A DNA stretch of 64,000 nt from Rhodococcus sp. 06-462-5 (GTDB taxonomy: Bacteria; Actinomycetota; Actinomycetes; Mycobacteriales; Mycobacteriaceae), in the NCBI RefSeq assembly GCF_002258315.1, contig NZ_NOYD01000001.1, positions 310,001 to 374,000 of the forward strand. Direction: 5' to 3'. Below are positions 7,160 to 16,827 of this stretch, one piece after another. A program made the position numbers and the translations under genes. Under the pieces are notes generated by a model. It did not search any database. It had not been told where the DNA came from and saw only the letters and a program-made list of their open reading frames with translations. Every line of letters starts with the position of its first letter. Position 1 is the stretch's first letter.

Positions 7160-9596
7160 GCTGCGGATCTACCTCGGCGCGGCTCCCGGCGTCGGCAAGA
7201 CCTTCGCCATGCTCGGCGAGGCGCACCGATTGCGTGGTCGGGGTTGCGACGTCGTGGCCGCGGTGGTCGAGACCCACGGCCGAGCGCGAACGATAGACGC
7301 ACTCGACGGCATCGAAGTGCTACCGATGGCGACCGTGAACTATCGCGGGTCCTCGGCGCAGGAACTCGACCTCGACGCCGTCTTGGCCCGAAAACCGCAG
7401 GTGGTGCTCGTCGACGAACTGGCGCACACCAACACTCCGGGAAGCGTGCACGGCAAGCGGTGGCAGGATGTCGAGGTGCTGCTCGACGCGGGCATCGACG
7501 TCATCTCCACCCTCAACGTGCAGCACCTCGAATCGCTCAACGACGTGGTGCAGCAGATCACCGGTGTGCCGCAGCGAGAGACGGTGCCCGACAGCGTCGT
7601 TCGAGCCGCCGACGAGGTCGAGTTGGTCGACATCACCCCCGAGGCGCTACGAAGCAGGTTGCGGCACGGCAACGTCTACGCCGCCGAGAAGGTCGACGCC
7701 GCACTGAGCAACTACTTCCGCGGCGGCAACCTCACCGCGCTGCGCGAGCTCGCGTTGCTGTGGATCGCCGATCAGGTCGACGCGGCACTGGTGAAGTACC
7801 GCAAGGACAATCGCATCACCGATACGTGGGAGGCCCGCGAGCGCGTGGTGGTGGCCGTGACCGGCGGCCCGGAATCGGAGACTCTGCTGCGGCGCGCCAG
7901 TCGTATCGCCTCGAAGTCGAGCGCAGAGCTGATGGTGTTGCACATCGTCCGCGGTGACGGGCTGATGGGCGTCTCGGCACCGCAGATGGGTTCGGTGCGC
8001 AAGCTCGCCGCAGGCCTCGGTGCCAGCGTCCACAGCGTCGTCGGCGACGACGTGCCGACGACCCTGCTCGACTTCGCCCGCGGCGTGAACGCGACCCAGC
8101 TGGTGATCGGCACCTCGAGACGGTCCCGTGCCGCCCGAATCCTGGACGAGGGTATCGGCGCGGCAGTGGTGCAGAACTCGGGAAAGATCGACGTGCACAT
8201 GGTCACTCACGCCGAGCAGGCTCGCCGCTGGGGTGTGCAGGTCGACTCGGGACGGCGACGCATCCTCGCGTGGGTCGCTGCTGTTCTGGTGCCCTGCCTC
8301 GCGGCAGCGGTACTGAGCACGGTCGGTCCGGATTTCGACTCGAGCGGTGAGAGCGCCCTGTTCTTCATGGTGGTGCTGTGCGTTGCGCTGCTGGGAGGGG
8401 TTGCGCCGGCCGCACTCTCGGCGTTGATCGCGGGCTTCCTGCTCAACTACTTCTTCACCACCCCCAGGTACAGCCTCACCATCGCCGAGCCGGACAACTT
8501 CGTCGTCACCGTCGTGCTGCTCCTCGTCGCCGTCGCCGTCGCAGCCCTCGTCGACGCGGCAGCCCGGCGGACGCGTCAGGCACGCAGGGCAACTCAGGAG
8601 GCCGAGCTGTTGACGCTGTTCGCCGGATCGGTGCTGCGCGGAGCCGACCTGACCGCACTGCTCGAACGCGCGCGTGAGACGTACCGGCAGAGCGGGGTAG
8701 CGCTGTGGGACAACCAGTCCGGGGCCATCGTGGGCAGTGCGGGTGCGCAGGCTCCTGTCGATCGGGACGGTGCCGACACCGAGGTCGACGCGGGTGACTT
8801 CACGTTGCTGCTCGTCGGCGAACGTACCCGCGCGCACGACCGGCGGGTACTCGCGGCGGTGGCCAACCAGGCTGCCGGCATGGTTCGGCAGGGCCGTCTC
8901 GCCGAGGAGGCCAGCCGAGCCAACGCTCTCGCCGAGGCCGACGCGTTGCGTCGAGCATTGCTCTCGGCCGTCAGCCACGATCTGCGGACACCGTTGTCCG
9001 CGGTCAAGGCGGCGTCCTCGTCGCTGCGCAGTACCGACGTTCAGTTCTCGGCCGAGGACACCGACGAACTGCTCGCCACCATCGACGAATCGGCCGACCA
9101 GCTGACCGCTCTGGTGAGCAATCTGCTCGACTCGTCCCGGTTGCAAGCCGGTGTGGTGCAGCCGAGCCTGCGCCCGGTGTTCGTCGACGACGTGCTCGGC
9201 GGCGCGCTGGTCGGAGCGGACGATCGAGTGCGTGTCGAGGTGGGCGATGTCGAGGTACTGGCCGACCCGGGTCTGCTCGAACGGGTGCTCGCGAATCTGG
9301 TGAACAACAGTGCCCGCTACGCCCCCGTCGGCGACATCACCGTCAGTGCCGCCGCGCACGGTGAGTGGGCGAGTATCTCCGTCACCGACCACGGACCCGG
9401 CATCGCCGAGGGTGCCGAGGACACCATGTTCGACGCGTTCCAACGCCTCGGTGATCGGGACAACTCGGTGGGCGTCGGGCTCGGATTGTCGGTGGTGCGG
9501 GGATTCGTGCGTGCGATGGGCGGTACCGTCACGGCATCGAACACCGTCGGCGGCGGGCTGACGATGACGGTCGAGTTGAAGGCGGCGAGCAGGTGA
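7143..9596 (+). CDS. kdpD: KdpD, K+-sensing histidine kinase
   Basis: About 817 residues from the GTG at 7143; a GTG at 7128 is in frame, but GGAG lies 8-9 nt before 7143. The N-terminal KdpD domain has the P-loop APGVGKTF (residues 14-21) and VLVDELAHTN. A universal-stress-like domain (about 225-350) is followed by four membrane helices (about 375-475), a GAF-like segment, HisKA with SAVSHDLRTPLSA (His612) and an ATPase domain with NLVNNSARYAP, DHGPGIAEG and GVGLGLSVV. It senses K+ limitation or turgor and phosphorylates KdpE. It overlaps kdpE by 4 nt (GTGA). Confidence 0.95.
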   Translation: MADRGELRIYLGAAPGVGKTFAMLGEAHRLRGRGCDVVAAVVETHGRARTIDALDGIEVLPMATVNYRGSSAQELDLDAVLARKPQVVLVDELAHTNTPGSVHGKRWQDVEVLLDAGIDVISTLNVQHLESLNDVVQQITGVPQRETVPDSVVRAADEVELVDITPEALRSRLRHGNVYAAEKVDAALSNYFRGGNLTALRELALLWIADQVDAALVKYRKDNRITDTWEARERVVVAVTGGPESETLLRRASRIASKSSAELMVLHIVRGDGLMGVSAPQMGSVRKLAAGLGASVHSVVGDDVPTTLLDFARGVNATQLVIGTSRRSRAARILDEGIGAAVVQNSGKIDVHMVTHAEQARRWGVQVDSGRRRILAWVAAVLVPCLAAAVLSTVGPDFDSSGESALFFMVVLCVALLGGVAPAALSALIAGFLLNYFFTTPRYSLTIAEPDNFVVTVVLLLVAVAVAALVDAAARRTRQARRATQEAELLTLFAGSVLRGADLTALLERARETYRQSGVALWDNQSGAIVGSAGAQAPVDRDGADTEVDAGDFTLLLVGERTRAHDRRVLAAVANQAAGMVRQGRLAEEASRANALAEADALRRALLSAVSHDLRTPLSAVKAASSSLRSTDVQFSAEDTDELLATIDESADQLTALVSNLLDSSRLQAGVVQPSLRPVFVDDVLGGALVGADDRVRVEVGDVEVLADPGLLERVLANLVNNSARYAPVGDITVSAAAHGEWASISVTDHGPGIAEGAEDTMFDAFQRLGDRDNSVGVGLGLSVVRGFVRAMGGTVTASNTVGGGLTMTVELKAASR

Positions 9597-10270
9597 AGGT
9601 GCGGGTGCTCGTCGTCGACGACGAGCCGCAGATCGTGCGGGCGTTGCGGATCAATCTCAACGTGCGTGGGTTCGAGGTGGTCAGCGCGGCCAGCGGTGGG
9701 GAGGCGCTGCGGGTGGCCGCGAACTTCCACCCGGACATCGTGATTCTCGACCTCGGCCTGCCCGACATCGACGGAATCGACGTGATCGCCGGGCTGCGCG
9801 GCTGGACCGACGTACCGATCCTGGTGCTCTCGGCGCGCACCGATTCCGCCGATACCGTCGAAGCACTCGACGCCGGTGCCGACGACTTCGTCACCAAGCC
9901 GTTCGGCATGGACGAGCTGCTGGCCCGATTACGCGCCGCCCTACGCCGCGGACCGCACTCCGTCGCCGATCCCGTTGTCGTCACCGAGGACTTCACCGTC
10001 GACCTCGCTACGAAAACCGTTGTGCGAGATGGGGTGAGCGTGCACCTGACCCGCACCGAGTGGGGAGTACTCGAACTGCTGGTGCGCAACGAGGGCAAGC
10101 TGGTGTCGCAGAAGGACATACTGCGCACCGTCTGGGGTCCCGGACATGAGCGTGAAACACATTATCTACGAATCTATCTCGGCCAACTGCGGCAGAAACT
10201 CGAACGCGACCCGGCCTCCCCGGTGCACCTCATCACCGAAACCGGTATGGGTTACCGATTCGTGCCCTGA
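9593..10270 (+). CDS. kdpE: KdpE, OmpR-family response regulator
   Basis: 225 residues. The receiver domain (about 1-115) has the acidic pair VVDDE, phospho-acceptor Asp53 (ILDLGLPD), and Thr/Lys in VLSART and VTKPFG. A winged-helix DNA-binding domain (about 130-225) has LTRTEWGVLELLVRN, QKDILRTVWG, THYLRIYLGQLRQKLE and ETGMGYRFVP. Partner of the adjacent KdpD and expected activator of the kdpFABC promoter. It starts at a GTG overlapping the kdpD stop. Its 3' end overlaps the convergent gene by 19 bp, leaving no room for a conventional terminator. Confidence 0.95.
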   Translation: MKVRVLVVDDEPQIVRALRINLNVRGFEVVSAASGGEALRVAANFHPDIVILDLGLPDIDGIDVIAGLRGWTDVPILVLSARTDSADTVEALDAGADDFVTKPFGMDELLARLRAALRRGPHSVADPVVVTEDFTVDLATKTVVRDGVSVHLTRTEWGVLELLVRNEGKLVSQKDILRTVWGPGHERETHYLRIYLGQLRQKLERDPASPVHLITETGMGYRFVP

Positions 10271-10710
10271 GCGCGCGGTTGCGGCTCCAATCTCGTGGTG
10301 ACGCCGATGCGGTTCCAGGCATTGATGGTGAAGATCAGTCCGATCAGTTGACCGATGGCGTACTCGTCGAAATGTTCCGCGACGCGGTCGTAGATCTCGT
10401 CCGGTACGCCGCCGTGCGGAAGGGTGGTGACCGCTTCGGTGAGCGCGAGTACGGCTCGTTCGCTCTCGCCGAAGAAACTCGGAGCATCGTGCCAGGTCGA
10501 CACGAGCGCCAGGCGTTCCTCGCTCTCGCCAGCGGCGCGGGCATCCCAGGTGTGTCTGTGTACGCAGTACGCGCAGCCGTTGAGCTGAGATGCCCGGATC
10601 CGGATGAGTTCGGCGAGCTCGGGATCGATTCCTTCACGTACCGCCGTGTCGAGTGCGACGAGTGCCTTGTAGGTCTCCGGTGCGGCTTTCGCCAGGTTGA
10701 TTCGCGTCAT
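10252..10710 (-). CDS. Carboxymuconolactone decarboxylase / AhpD-like protein
   Basis: About 152 residues from the ATG at 10710; a GTG 9 nt upstream is an alternative. The diagnostic region is LIRIRASQLNGCAYCVHRHT, with a CxxC pair and downstream His, as in AhpD-like alkylhydroperoxidases of the carboxymuconolactone decarboxylase family. Here it is followed by ARAAGESEERL and FGESERAVLALTEAVT. The CxxC suggests peroxidase or thiol-redox activity rather than true decarboxylation. It is transcribed divergently from the MocR regulator at 10758 with only 47 bp between, making it a probable MocR target. Confidence 0.85.
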   Translation of the reverse strand: MTRINLAKAAPETYKALVALDTAVREGIDPELAELIRIRASQLNGCAYCVHRHTWDARAAGESEERLALVSTWHDAPSFFGESERAVLALTEAVTTLPHGGVPDEIYDRVAEHFDEYAIGQLIGLIFTINAWNRIGVTTRLEPQPRAQGTNR

Positions 10711-10757
10711 GTCGTCCACGCTACGATCCGAGGTGAACCCGACTATGGTTCACTTTC

Positions 10758-12137
10758 ATGGCAATTGACAGGGTCACTTCGGTCGATCTGCATCTCGATC
10801 TCGACCCGTCCTGCTCCCGCCGGGAGGCATTGGCCAGGGCCCTGCGCGACGCCGTCCGCAGTGGCAGGCTCGAACCGGGCGTGGCGCTTCCCTCCTACCG
10901 CGCGTTGGCTCTCGACCTGGGAGTGGCCAGGAACACCGTCGCCGAGACGTACTCGACACTCGTGGACGAGGGGTGGCTGACGGCCAGGCAAGGATCGTCC
11001 ACCCGGGTGGCCCATCGGGCCCGGCCCGCGCCGGTCGTCAGCGCGGCGATCGCATCGCAGACCCCGCCGCTGTTCGATCTGCGGCCCGGTCGGCCGGATC
11101 CGACGTCGTTTCCGCGCTCGGTCTGGTTGGCCTCGGCTCGACGTGCGATCAACGACGCACCGTCGGATGCGTTCGGCCCCGGTGATCCGCGCGGGCGTAT
11201 CGAACTGCGCACGGCATTGTCGGACTATCTTGCGCGGACTCGCGGGGTGCGCACCGATCCGCAACGAATCGTGGTGTGCTCGGGCTTCTCTCAGGCAATT
11301 GCGATGCTGAGCGACCTCGTACCCGCCGGACCTGTGGCACTCGAATCCTTCGGTTTGCCCTTCCATCGGGACATCGTCGAAAAGTCTCGCCCGACCGTTG
11401 CGCTCGGTGTCGACGACAAGGGCTGTGTTGCAGACGATCTCGGTGCCACTGCGGCATCGGTCGCGGTGCTCACTCCCAGTCATCAGTTCCCCACCGGCGC
11501 GGCGCTCGCGCCCGAGCGCCGAACCGCGGCGGTTCGGTGGGCCCGCGACGTCGACGGAACGGTGATCGAAGACGACTACGACGGCGAGTTCCGGTACGAC
11601 CGGTCGCCGATCGGTGCGATGCAGGGGCTCGATCCCGATCGCGTGATGTACGTGGGTTCTGCGTCGAAGAGCCTGTCCCCTGCCGTGCGCATCGGGTGGA
11701 TGGTGGTTCCGGACCGTCTGCTCGACGCAGTGGTTGCGGCAAAAGGGGTCCGCGAGTCGACGGTGGCCACGGGTGATCAGCTGACCCTGGCGGAGATGAT
11801 GGCGTCGGGACGATACGACCGGCACGTACGGACGATGCGAATGCGCTATCGAGCCCGGCGAGATCTGCTGCAGAAGAACATGGCCGGCGCCGGATCCGGC
11901 GTTGGTATCAGGGGAATCGCGGCCGGGCTGCAGGCCGTGGTCACTCTCCCGCCCGGGTGCGAGACCGAGGTGGTGGCCGAGGCCGCGAGAGTGGGACTCG
12001 CCATCGAAGGGCTGTCGACCTTCCGGCACCCGGCAGCGACCGATCCCGCGTACGACGGCCTGGTCGTCGGCTTCGCTGCTCCGACCGAGAACGCGTATCC
12101 CGCTGCGCTGCGGGCCCTGATGTCTGTCCTGCCCTGA
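10758..12137 (+). CDS. MocR/PdxR-type GntR regulator with aminotransferase domain
   Basis: 459 residues. An N-terminal GntR winged helix (about 20-90) has LARALRDAVRSGRLEPG, LPSYRALALDLGVARNTV and YSTLVDEGWLTARQGSST. A fold-type I aminotransferase domain (about 105-455) has EDDYDGEFRYD and the PLP-lysine motif SASKSLSP (Lys304). Proteins of this class use bound PLP or an amino-PLP adduct as a signal, and many control pyridoxine synthesis or transport. No pdx gene is adjacent. The nearest candidate target is the divergent AhpD-like gene, so its regulon cannot be named from here. Confidence 0.9.
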   Translation: MAIDRVTSVDLHLDLDPSCSRREALARALRDAVRSGRLEPGVALPSYRALALDLGVARNTVAETYSTLVDEGWLTARQGSSTRVAHRARPAPVVSAAIASQTPPLFDLRPGRPDPTSFPRSVWLASARRAINDAPSDAFGPGDPRGRIELRTALSDYLARTRGVRTDPQRIVVCSGFSQAIAMLSDLVPAGPVALESFGLPFHRDIVEKSRPTVALGVDDKGCVADDLGATAASVAVLTPSHQFPTGAALAPERRTAAVRWARDVDGTVIEDDYDGEFRYDRSPIGAMQGLDPDRVMYVGSASKSLSPAVRIGWMVVPDRLLDAVVAAKGVRESTVATGDQLTLAEMMASGRYDRHVRTMRMRYRARRDLLQKNMAGAGSGVGIRGIAAGLQAVVTLPPGCETEVVAEAARVGLAIEGLSTFRHPAATDPAYDGLVVGFAAPTENAYPAALRALMSVLP

Positions 12138-12156
12138 GCGCTACCCGCGCTCGCAC

Positions 12157-14088
12157 CTATCCGCCGAGCACCTCACCCTCGCGGCGGGGGTCGGCTCCAC
12201 CGATCCAGCCGCCGTCGGTTCGCTGTAGCGCGCTCAGTCCACTGGACTGATCTGCGACCGACACCTGGTGGCCCATCTCGCGGAGTTTCACCACAACGGG
12301 ATCGTTCTCACCCGAGACGTTGGGGTGTTCGCCGCCGTAGTTGGTCGACGGTGTGTTGGCCGCACCGAAGTCGACCATCGATACCGCCTGCTGCGGATCC
12401 ATGCCCCAATCGAGCAGTCCCACCAGTGTTTTGACGACGAACTGGATGATCACCGAACCACCGGGTGAACCGGCGACGAGCACCAGATCACCGCGTGCAC
12501 CGTCGTCGTCGCGGTCGAAGACCAGCGTCGGAGCCATCGAGCTGCGCGGACGCTTGCCCGGCTCGACGCGATTGGCCACCGGAGTACCGTCCTCGGCCAC
12601 CGGAGATGCCGAGAAGTCGGTGAGCTGATTGTTGAGCAAGAAGCCGTCGACCATATGGAACGAGCCGAAGGCCGACTCGACGGTCGTCGTCATCGAGGCC
12701 GCGTTGCCCTCACTGTCGACGACGGAGATGTGGCTGGTGCCGTACTCGGGATCGGTGGACGAGGCGAACTGCACCGGGCCGAAGTCGCCGGGCTGCGCCG
12801 TGCCCATCGACCTGCTCTCGTCGATCAGTCCTGCTCGCTCGCTGAGGTATTCGGGATCGAGCAGTGCATCGGGCGACCCACCGGGCAGGGGAACGAAGTC
12901 AGGATCGGCGACGTACTTGTCACGATCGGCGTAGGCGAGGCGCTCGGCCTCGGCGATCAGGTGCACACCCTCGGCCGTCGGGGTTCCGCCGTTGGCGTCC
13001 ATTCCCGTCGGCGCGTACTGCGTGAGATCGAAGTTCGACAGGATCCCCATCGCCGACGCCACCGCGATACCGCCCGAGGACGGGCCGGGCATACCGCAGA
13101 TGTCGTGGTCGCGGTACTCGGTGCACACGGCCGTGCGGGTCCTGGGCTCGTACGCGGCCAGATCCTCCAGCGTGATCTGCCCGGGGGTGCGGCCTGCGGT
13201 GGTGTCGGCGGTCGCATCGACGATGGCCTGCGCGATGTCACCGGTGTAGAAGGCATCGGCACCGTCGGTTGCGATGGCGGACAGCGTCTTCGACATCGCC
13301 GGGTTGTTCAGAACCGTCCCGGCCGGCTTGCCGGTGCCGTCCGGCTGCAGGAAGTACTCCTTGGACGCGGGATCGAGGGCGAGCTTCGGTGCCGAGTCGG
13401 CAATGGAGGACGCCATGCGCGGGCTGATCTCGATCCCGTTGTCGGCGAGACCGATTGCGGGCTGGAACAGTTCGCCCCACGGCTTGGTCCCGTGATCGTC
13501 GTGGGCTTGCTCGAGCATGCGCAGCACTCCAGGAACGCCGACCGACCGTCCACTGGAGCGGGCATCGGGCTGCGGCAGAGTGCGATTGACGTCGTCGATG
13601 TACCGCAGGTAGTCCCCGGTGGCACTCATCGGGGCGGTCTCGCGGCCGTCGTAGCTCTGCACTTCACCGGTTGCTGCGTCGTAGTACATCAGGAAGGCTC
13701 CGCCGCCGATGCCCGAGGACTGCGGCTCGACGAGGCCGAGTACGGTCTGCGCCACGATCAGGGCGTCGGCCGCGGTGCCGCCGTCGCGCAGGACCGCACA
13801 CGCGGCCTCGGTGGAGACGGGGTTGGCCGTCGAGACGGAGTACGAGGGCGTCTCCACCGGGCTCATGTTCGATCGATACCCGGTCGCCACTTCGGGATTG
13901 GTGGAGATGTCGCCCGAACTCGCGCTCGGCGTCGCGCTTACCGGGGTGCCGCCGCTGGCACCGAGGACACAGCTGTTCTCGGCCGCGGAGTCGGGATCGG
14001 TGCTCTCGCCGCTACTGCACGCGGCGAGCGGCACCAGCAGCAGGGCACAGGCAAGGACAGTCGAGCGGTGCACTCCGATTGCAGACAC
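12157..14088 (-). CDS. ggt: Gamma-glutamyltransferase, predicted lipoprotein
   Basis: 643 residues. A signal peptide ends in the lipobox LAAC (Cys24), so the mature enzyme is probably lipid-anchored outside the membrane. The pro-enzyme shows the large-subunit motifs GIGGGAFLMYYDA and DGRETAP. The autoprocessing nucleophile is Thr451 in EYGTSHISVVD. The small subunit contains SSMAPT and GSPGGSVI. The enzyme cleaves gamma-glutamyl bonds of thiols and peptides; in an actinobacterium, peptides or imported glutathione are more likely substrates than an endogenous glutathione pool. It stands alone and is convergent with the MocR gene. Confidence 0.92.
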   Translation of the reverse strand: MSAIGVHRSTVLACALLLVPLAACSSGESTDPDSAAENSCVLGASGGTPVSATPSASSGDISTNPEVATGYRSNMSPVETPSYSVSTANPVSTEAACAVLRDGGTAADALIVAQTVLGLVEPQSSGIGGGAFLMYYDAATGEVQSYDGRETAPMSATGDYLRYIDDVNRTLPQPDARSSGRSVGVPGVLRMLEQAHDDHGTKPWGELFQPAIGLADNGIEISPRMASSIADSAPKLALDPASKEYFLQPDGTGKPAGTVLNNPAMSKTLSAIATDGADAFYTGDIAQAIVDATADTTAGRTPGQITLEDLAAYEPRTRTAVCTEYRDHDICGMPGPSSGGIAVASAMGILSNFDLTQYAPTGMDANGGTPTAEGVHLIAEAERLAYADRDKYVADPDFVPLPGGSPDALLDPEYLSERAGLIDESRSMGTAQPGDFGPVQFASSTDPEYGTSHISVVDSEGNAASMTTTVESAFGSFHMVDGFLLNNQLTDFSASPVAEDGTPVANRVEPGKRPRSSMAPTLVFDRDDDGARGDLVLVAGSPGGSVIIQFVVKTLVGLLDWGMDPQQAVSMVDFGAANTPSTNYGGEHPNVSGENDPVVVKLREMGHQVSVADQSSGLSALQRTDGGWIGGADPRREGEVLGG

Positions 14089-14109
14089 CGCCCGACGCTA
14101 ACATCCGAC

Positions 14110-16341
14110 TCACCTGCCGGGACGGGTCTCGGCAGATTCGAGCAGCCAGTGTGCGACGGGTGCAGGTCTACCGAACAGAAAGCCCTGCGCGAAGCGGCAT
14201 TCGAGAGCCTCGATGATCGCAGCCTGCTCTTCGGTCTCGACGCCCTCGGCCACCGTGGCCACCGGCAGCGCCGACGCCATGGCGACGATGGCGCGAATCA
14301 GCTGAGTGTCCGATTCCGAACTGCCGATCTCGTGGACGAAGGACTTGTCGATCTTGAGCAGTGCGATCGGCATCGCACGCAGCCTGCTCAGCGAGGAGTA
14401 GCCGATACCGAAGTCGTCGAGAACGATGAGCACCCCCATCGCGGCGAGTCGATCGAGAACGCTCTTCGCCGTGCCCATGTCGTCGATCAGGACGCTCTCG
14501 GTGATCTCGAGTGCCAGATCTGCTCCGTGGAGGCCGTACGTGTCGAGCAGTCGCGCGACGATGACCGGCAACGAATCGTCTCGCAGCTGCAACGGGGAGA
14601 CGTTCACCGACATGGTGACTTTCTGCCCGTTGGAACGCAGTGTCACCAGATCGGAGATCGAGGTGCGCAGCACCCATTCGCCGATCTCCTTGATGAGATT
14701 GGTCGATTCGGCGATCGGGATGAACTCGTTGGGGGTACGCACTCGCCCCTGCCAGTTCCAGCGCACGAGTGCCTCGTAGACGACGGTGGTGCGCGAGGCG
14801 GTCTCGATGATCGGCTGGTAGTACACCTCGAGCTCGCCGCGTCTGATCGCGCCGCGCAATGCGGTGGCGGTCTCGATCGCGGACGTCGCTCGCGCACGAA
14901 GGGACTCGTCGAAGAACGCGTAGCGCGCCGCGCCGAGAGATTTGGCGTGATACATCGCGGTGTCGGCCTCGCGGATGGCGTCGTGCAATCGGTCCGCGTC
15001 TGCGATCCCCACCGATGCCGTGACGTACGCCGTTGCGGCGCTCAGGGGGAACGGGTCGTTGGTCCGATCGATGATGCGGCGAGCCAGCGCTTCTGCTCCG
15101 CCGCGATCGCGGCGGGTCAGCACGACGAACTCGTCACCGGCGTACCGAACCACTGTGTCGGCGGCCCCGACTGCGGCGCGGATGCGTCCCGCTGCGGCCA
15201 CGATGAGTTCGTCCCCGACGCGGTGGCCGTACGAGTCGTTGACCATCTTGAAGTTGTCGAGGTCGACGAACAGGACGCACGTGCGTCCCGGAGTCTGGGT
15301 GCGCTCGAGCCGGGTGAATTCCTCGTCGAGCATCGTGCGGTTCGGTAGGCCGGTCAACAGGTCGTGAGCGGCCAGGTATTTCGCGTGCTCCTCGCCGACC
15401 TGCACTCGGGTCAGCGCGCGCTCGCCGCGTAGGAATGCGCCCACCAGGATCGATGCGAGCAACAGGGACCGGACGATCAGATCTCCGGTGGACACGGCCG
15501 AGCCCAGCAGCGGCACCGTGGCGCAGACGACCAGCAGCGTCACCACGAACACGACGCGGCGGCTGCTGTGCGCCGGTGCAGGAGTCTGCCGCTGCGAGAC
15601 GGTACGCATCGACGGATCGAGAGCGGCCATCGCCAGGGAGAGATACGCGAACAGGTAGATGCCGTCGAGCAATCCCGAGGACGGTGCGTCGTCGGTGGTG
15701 GCAGCGAAGGCGTACGAGACGTCGCCGACGAGCGTTGCGACGAGTGCGATCAGGGCCCACTGCAGCGCAGCGGTGCGGGGCTTGGACGAGAACAGCAGGT
15801 AGGTGGTCAGGGTGATCAGCGCTGCGTCGATCGCCGGATACAACCCGTTGACCACCGTCGATGCCGACGAACGAGGAGATTCGAGGGCCGGGGAGATGAA
15901 CAGCAACCACGACAGGAACAGGGTGCCGAGGAAGATCAGGCCTGCGTCGACGAGTGGAGTGATGTCGTCGATCGACTGCCGATCTCGGATCCACCGCGAC
16001 AGTGCGTATCCGACGAGTGCGTACCCGGTCAGTGTGAACAGATCCGGCAGCAGCGGGAACGAATGACTCAGTGCGGTGGGATCGCTGCGCAGCGAGACCC
16101 CGAACATGAACAGCACGGAGGCACCGAACAGTGCCCACCAGCATCGAGAGTCGTCGGGACGGTACCTACGGATCGCGGCGCTGATGGCCAGTACCGAACC
16201 GACGGCGACGGTCGCCAGGACACCGGCCCGCACTCCGGCGTCGCCGAGAACGAAGACGGTACTCGCGACGACGACCACTGCCACCAGACCGGCGGTCCGT
16301 TTGGTAGGCACGGCGAAGGGCGCAGCGACCTTCGTGTTCAT
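14110..16341 (-). CDS. Membrane GGDEF-EAL cyclic di-GMP protein
   Basis: 743 residues. About eight membrane helices (residues 15-305) form a MASE-like sensor. A diguanylate cyclase domain (about 320-475) has DLDNFKMVND and the signature YAGDEF (401-405, the accepted A/G variant). A phosphodiesterase EAL domain (about 495-735) has YEALVRW (522-528), LEITES, DDFGIGYSS (642-650), KIDKSF and AEGVET (698-703). All metal and catalytic acids of EAL are present, so both activities are plausible. It lies 21 bp downstream of ggt's start on the same strand; shared transcription is uncertain. The ligand sensed is unknown. Confidence 0.92.
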   Translation of the reverse strand: MNTKVAAPFAVPTKRTAGLVAVVVVASTVFVLGDAGVRAGVLATVAVGSVLAISAAIRRYRPDDSRCWWALFGASVLFMFGVSLRSDPTALSHSFPLLPDLFTLTGYALVGYALSRWIRDRQSIDDITPLVDAGLIFLGTLFLSWLLFISPALESPRSSASTVVNGLYPAIDAALITLTTYLLFSSKPRTAALQWALIALVATLVGDVSYAFAATTDDAPSSGLLDGIYLFAYLSLAMAALDPSMRTVSQRQTPAPAHSSRRVVFVVTLLVVCATVPLLGSAVSTGDLIVRSLLLASILVGAFLRGERALTRVQVGEEHAKYLAAHDLLTGLPNRTMLDEEFTRLERTQTPGRTCVLFVDLDNFKMVNDSYGHRVGDELIVAAAGRIRAAVGAADTVVRYAGDEFVVLTRRDRGGAEALARRIIDRTNDPFPLSAATAYVTASVGIADADRLHDAIREADTAMYHAKSLGAARYAFFDESLRARATSAIETATALRGAIRRGELEVYYQPIIETASRTTVVYEALVRWNWQGRVRTPNEFIPIAESTNLIKEIGEWVLRTSISDLVTLRSNGQKVTMSVNVSPLQLRDDSLPVIVARLLDTYGLHGADLALEITESVLIDDMGTAKSVLDRLAAMGVLIVLDDFGIGYSSLSRLRAMPIALLKIDKSFVHEIGSSESDTQLIRAIVAMASALPVATVAEGVETEEQAAIIEALECRFAQGFLFGRPAPVAHWLLESAETRPGR

Positions 16342-16377
16342 CGAAGGACCTACTTCCTTCTCGCGCGTGGCGTTCGC

Positions 16378-16827
16378 ATGGCTGTTCTCGACGCCTTCAT
16401 GGGTGAATATACGTCTTTGCGCAGTGCGTACGGGTACGAAGTCAGACCTGGCGGGCGAGGAACTTCAACAGATGTTGTGACGGCACAGCATCGTCAACCG
16501 GAGGTCGACGGACGAGGGTCGTCAACTCTCGATGCCAATCAGGGTTTCTCGCGCTTCACCCCGAGGGCTCGCAACGTGGTGGTCGGTGCGCAGAACGAGG
16601 CGCGGGCCGCCGCCAACGACCGAATCACGACCGGGCACCTGATTCTCGGCCTGCTCGGTGAACCCGAGGCGGTAGCCGTGAAACTGCTGGGCGCTCAGGG
16701 GCTCGCGCCCGAACGGATCCGCACGGCAGTGGCCGCGACGCTACCGGAACCGGCGGATCCGCTGCCCGCCCTCATCCCGTTCGACGCGGGATCGAAGAAG
16801 GTGCTGGAGCTGGCCCTGGGTAGCTAG
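16378..16827 (+). pseudogene. Truncated Clp N-terminal-domain protein (probable remnant)
   Basis: The recognisable part (about 16531-16827) reads GFSRFTPRARNVVVGAQNEA, RITTGHLILGLLGEPEAVAV and IPFDAGSKKVLELALGS. This is Clp-N repeat one plus the beginning of repeat two. In related actinobacterial proteins an N-terminal HTH precedes this, and repeat two continues with an LGHNYIGTEHLLL-type stretch. Here a TAG stops the frame after LALGS, and the upstream 50 codons match no HTH. No ribosome-binding site precedes the possible ATGs (16378, 16399). I read it as a fragment truncated at both ends; a short functional protein cannot be excluded. Confidence 0.6.

Noticed and set aside
10271-10757. Long plus-strand reading frame across the AhpD-like gene
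   Set aside because: The minus strand carries a clear CxxC AhpD-like protein; the plus-strand frame has no recognisable domain.
12655-15348. 897-codon plus-strand open frame opposite ggt and the GGDEF-EAL gene
   Set aside because: Arg/Gly/His-rich composition and no domain motifs; it is the antisense shadow of two well-supported genes in high-GC DNA.
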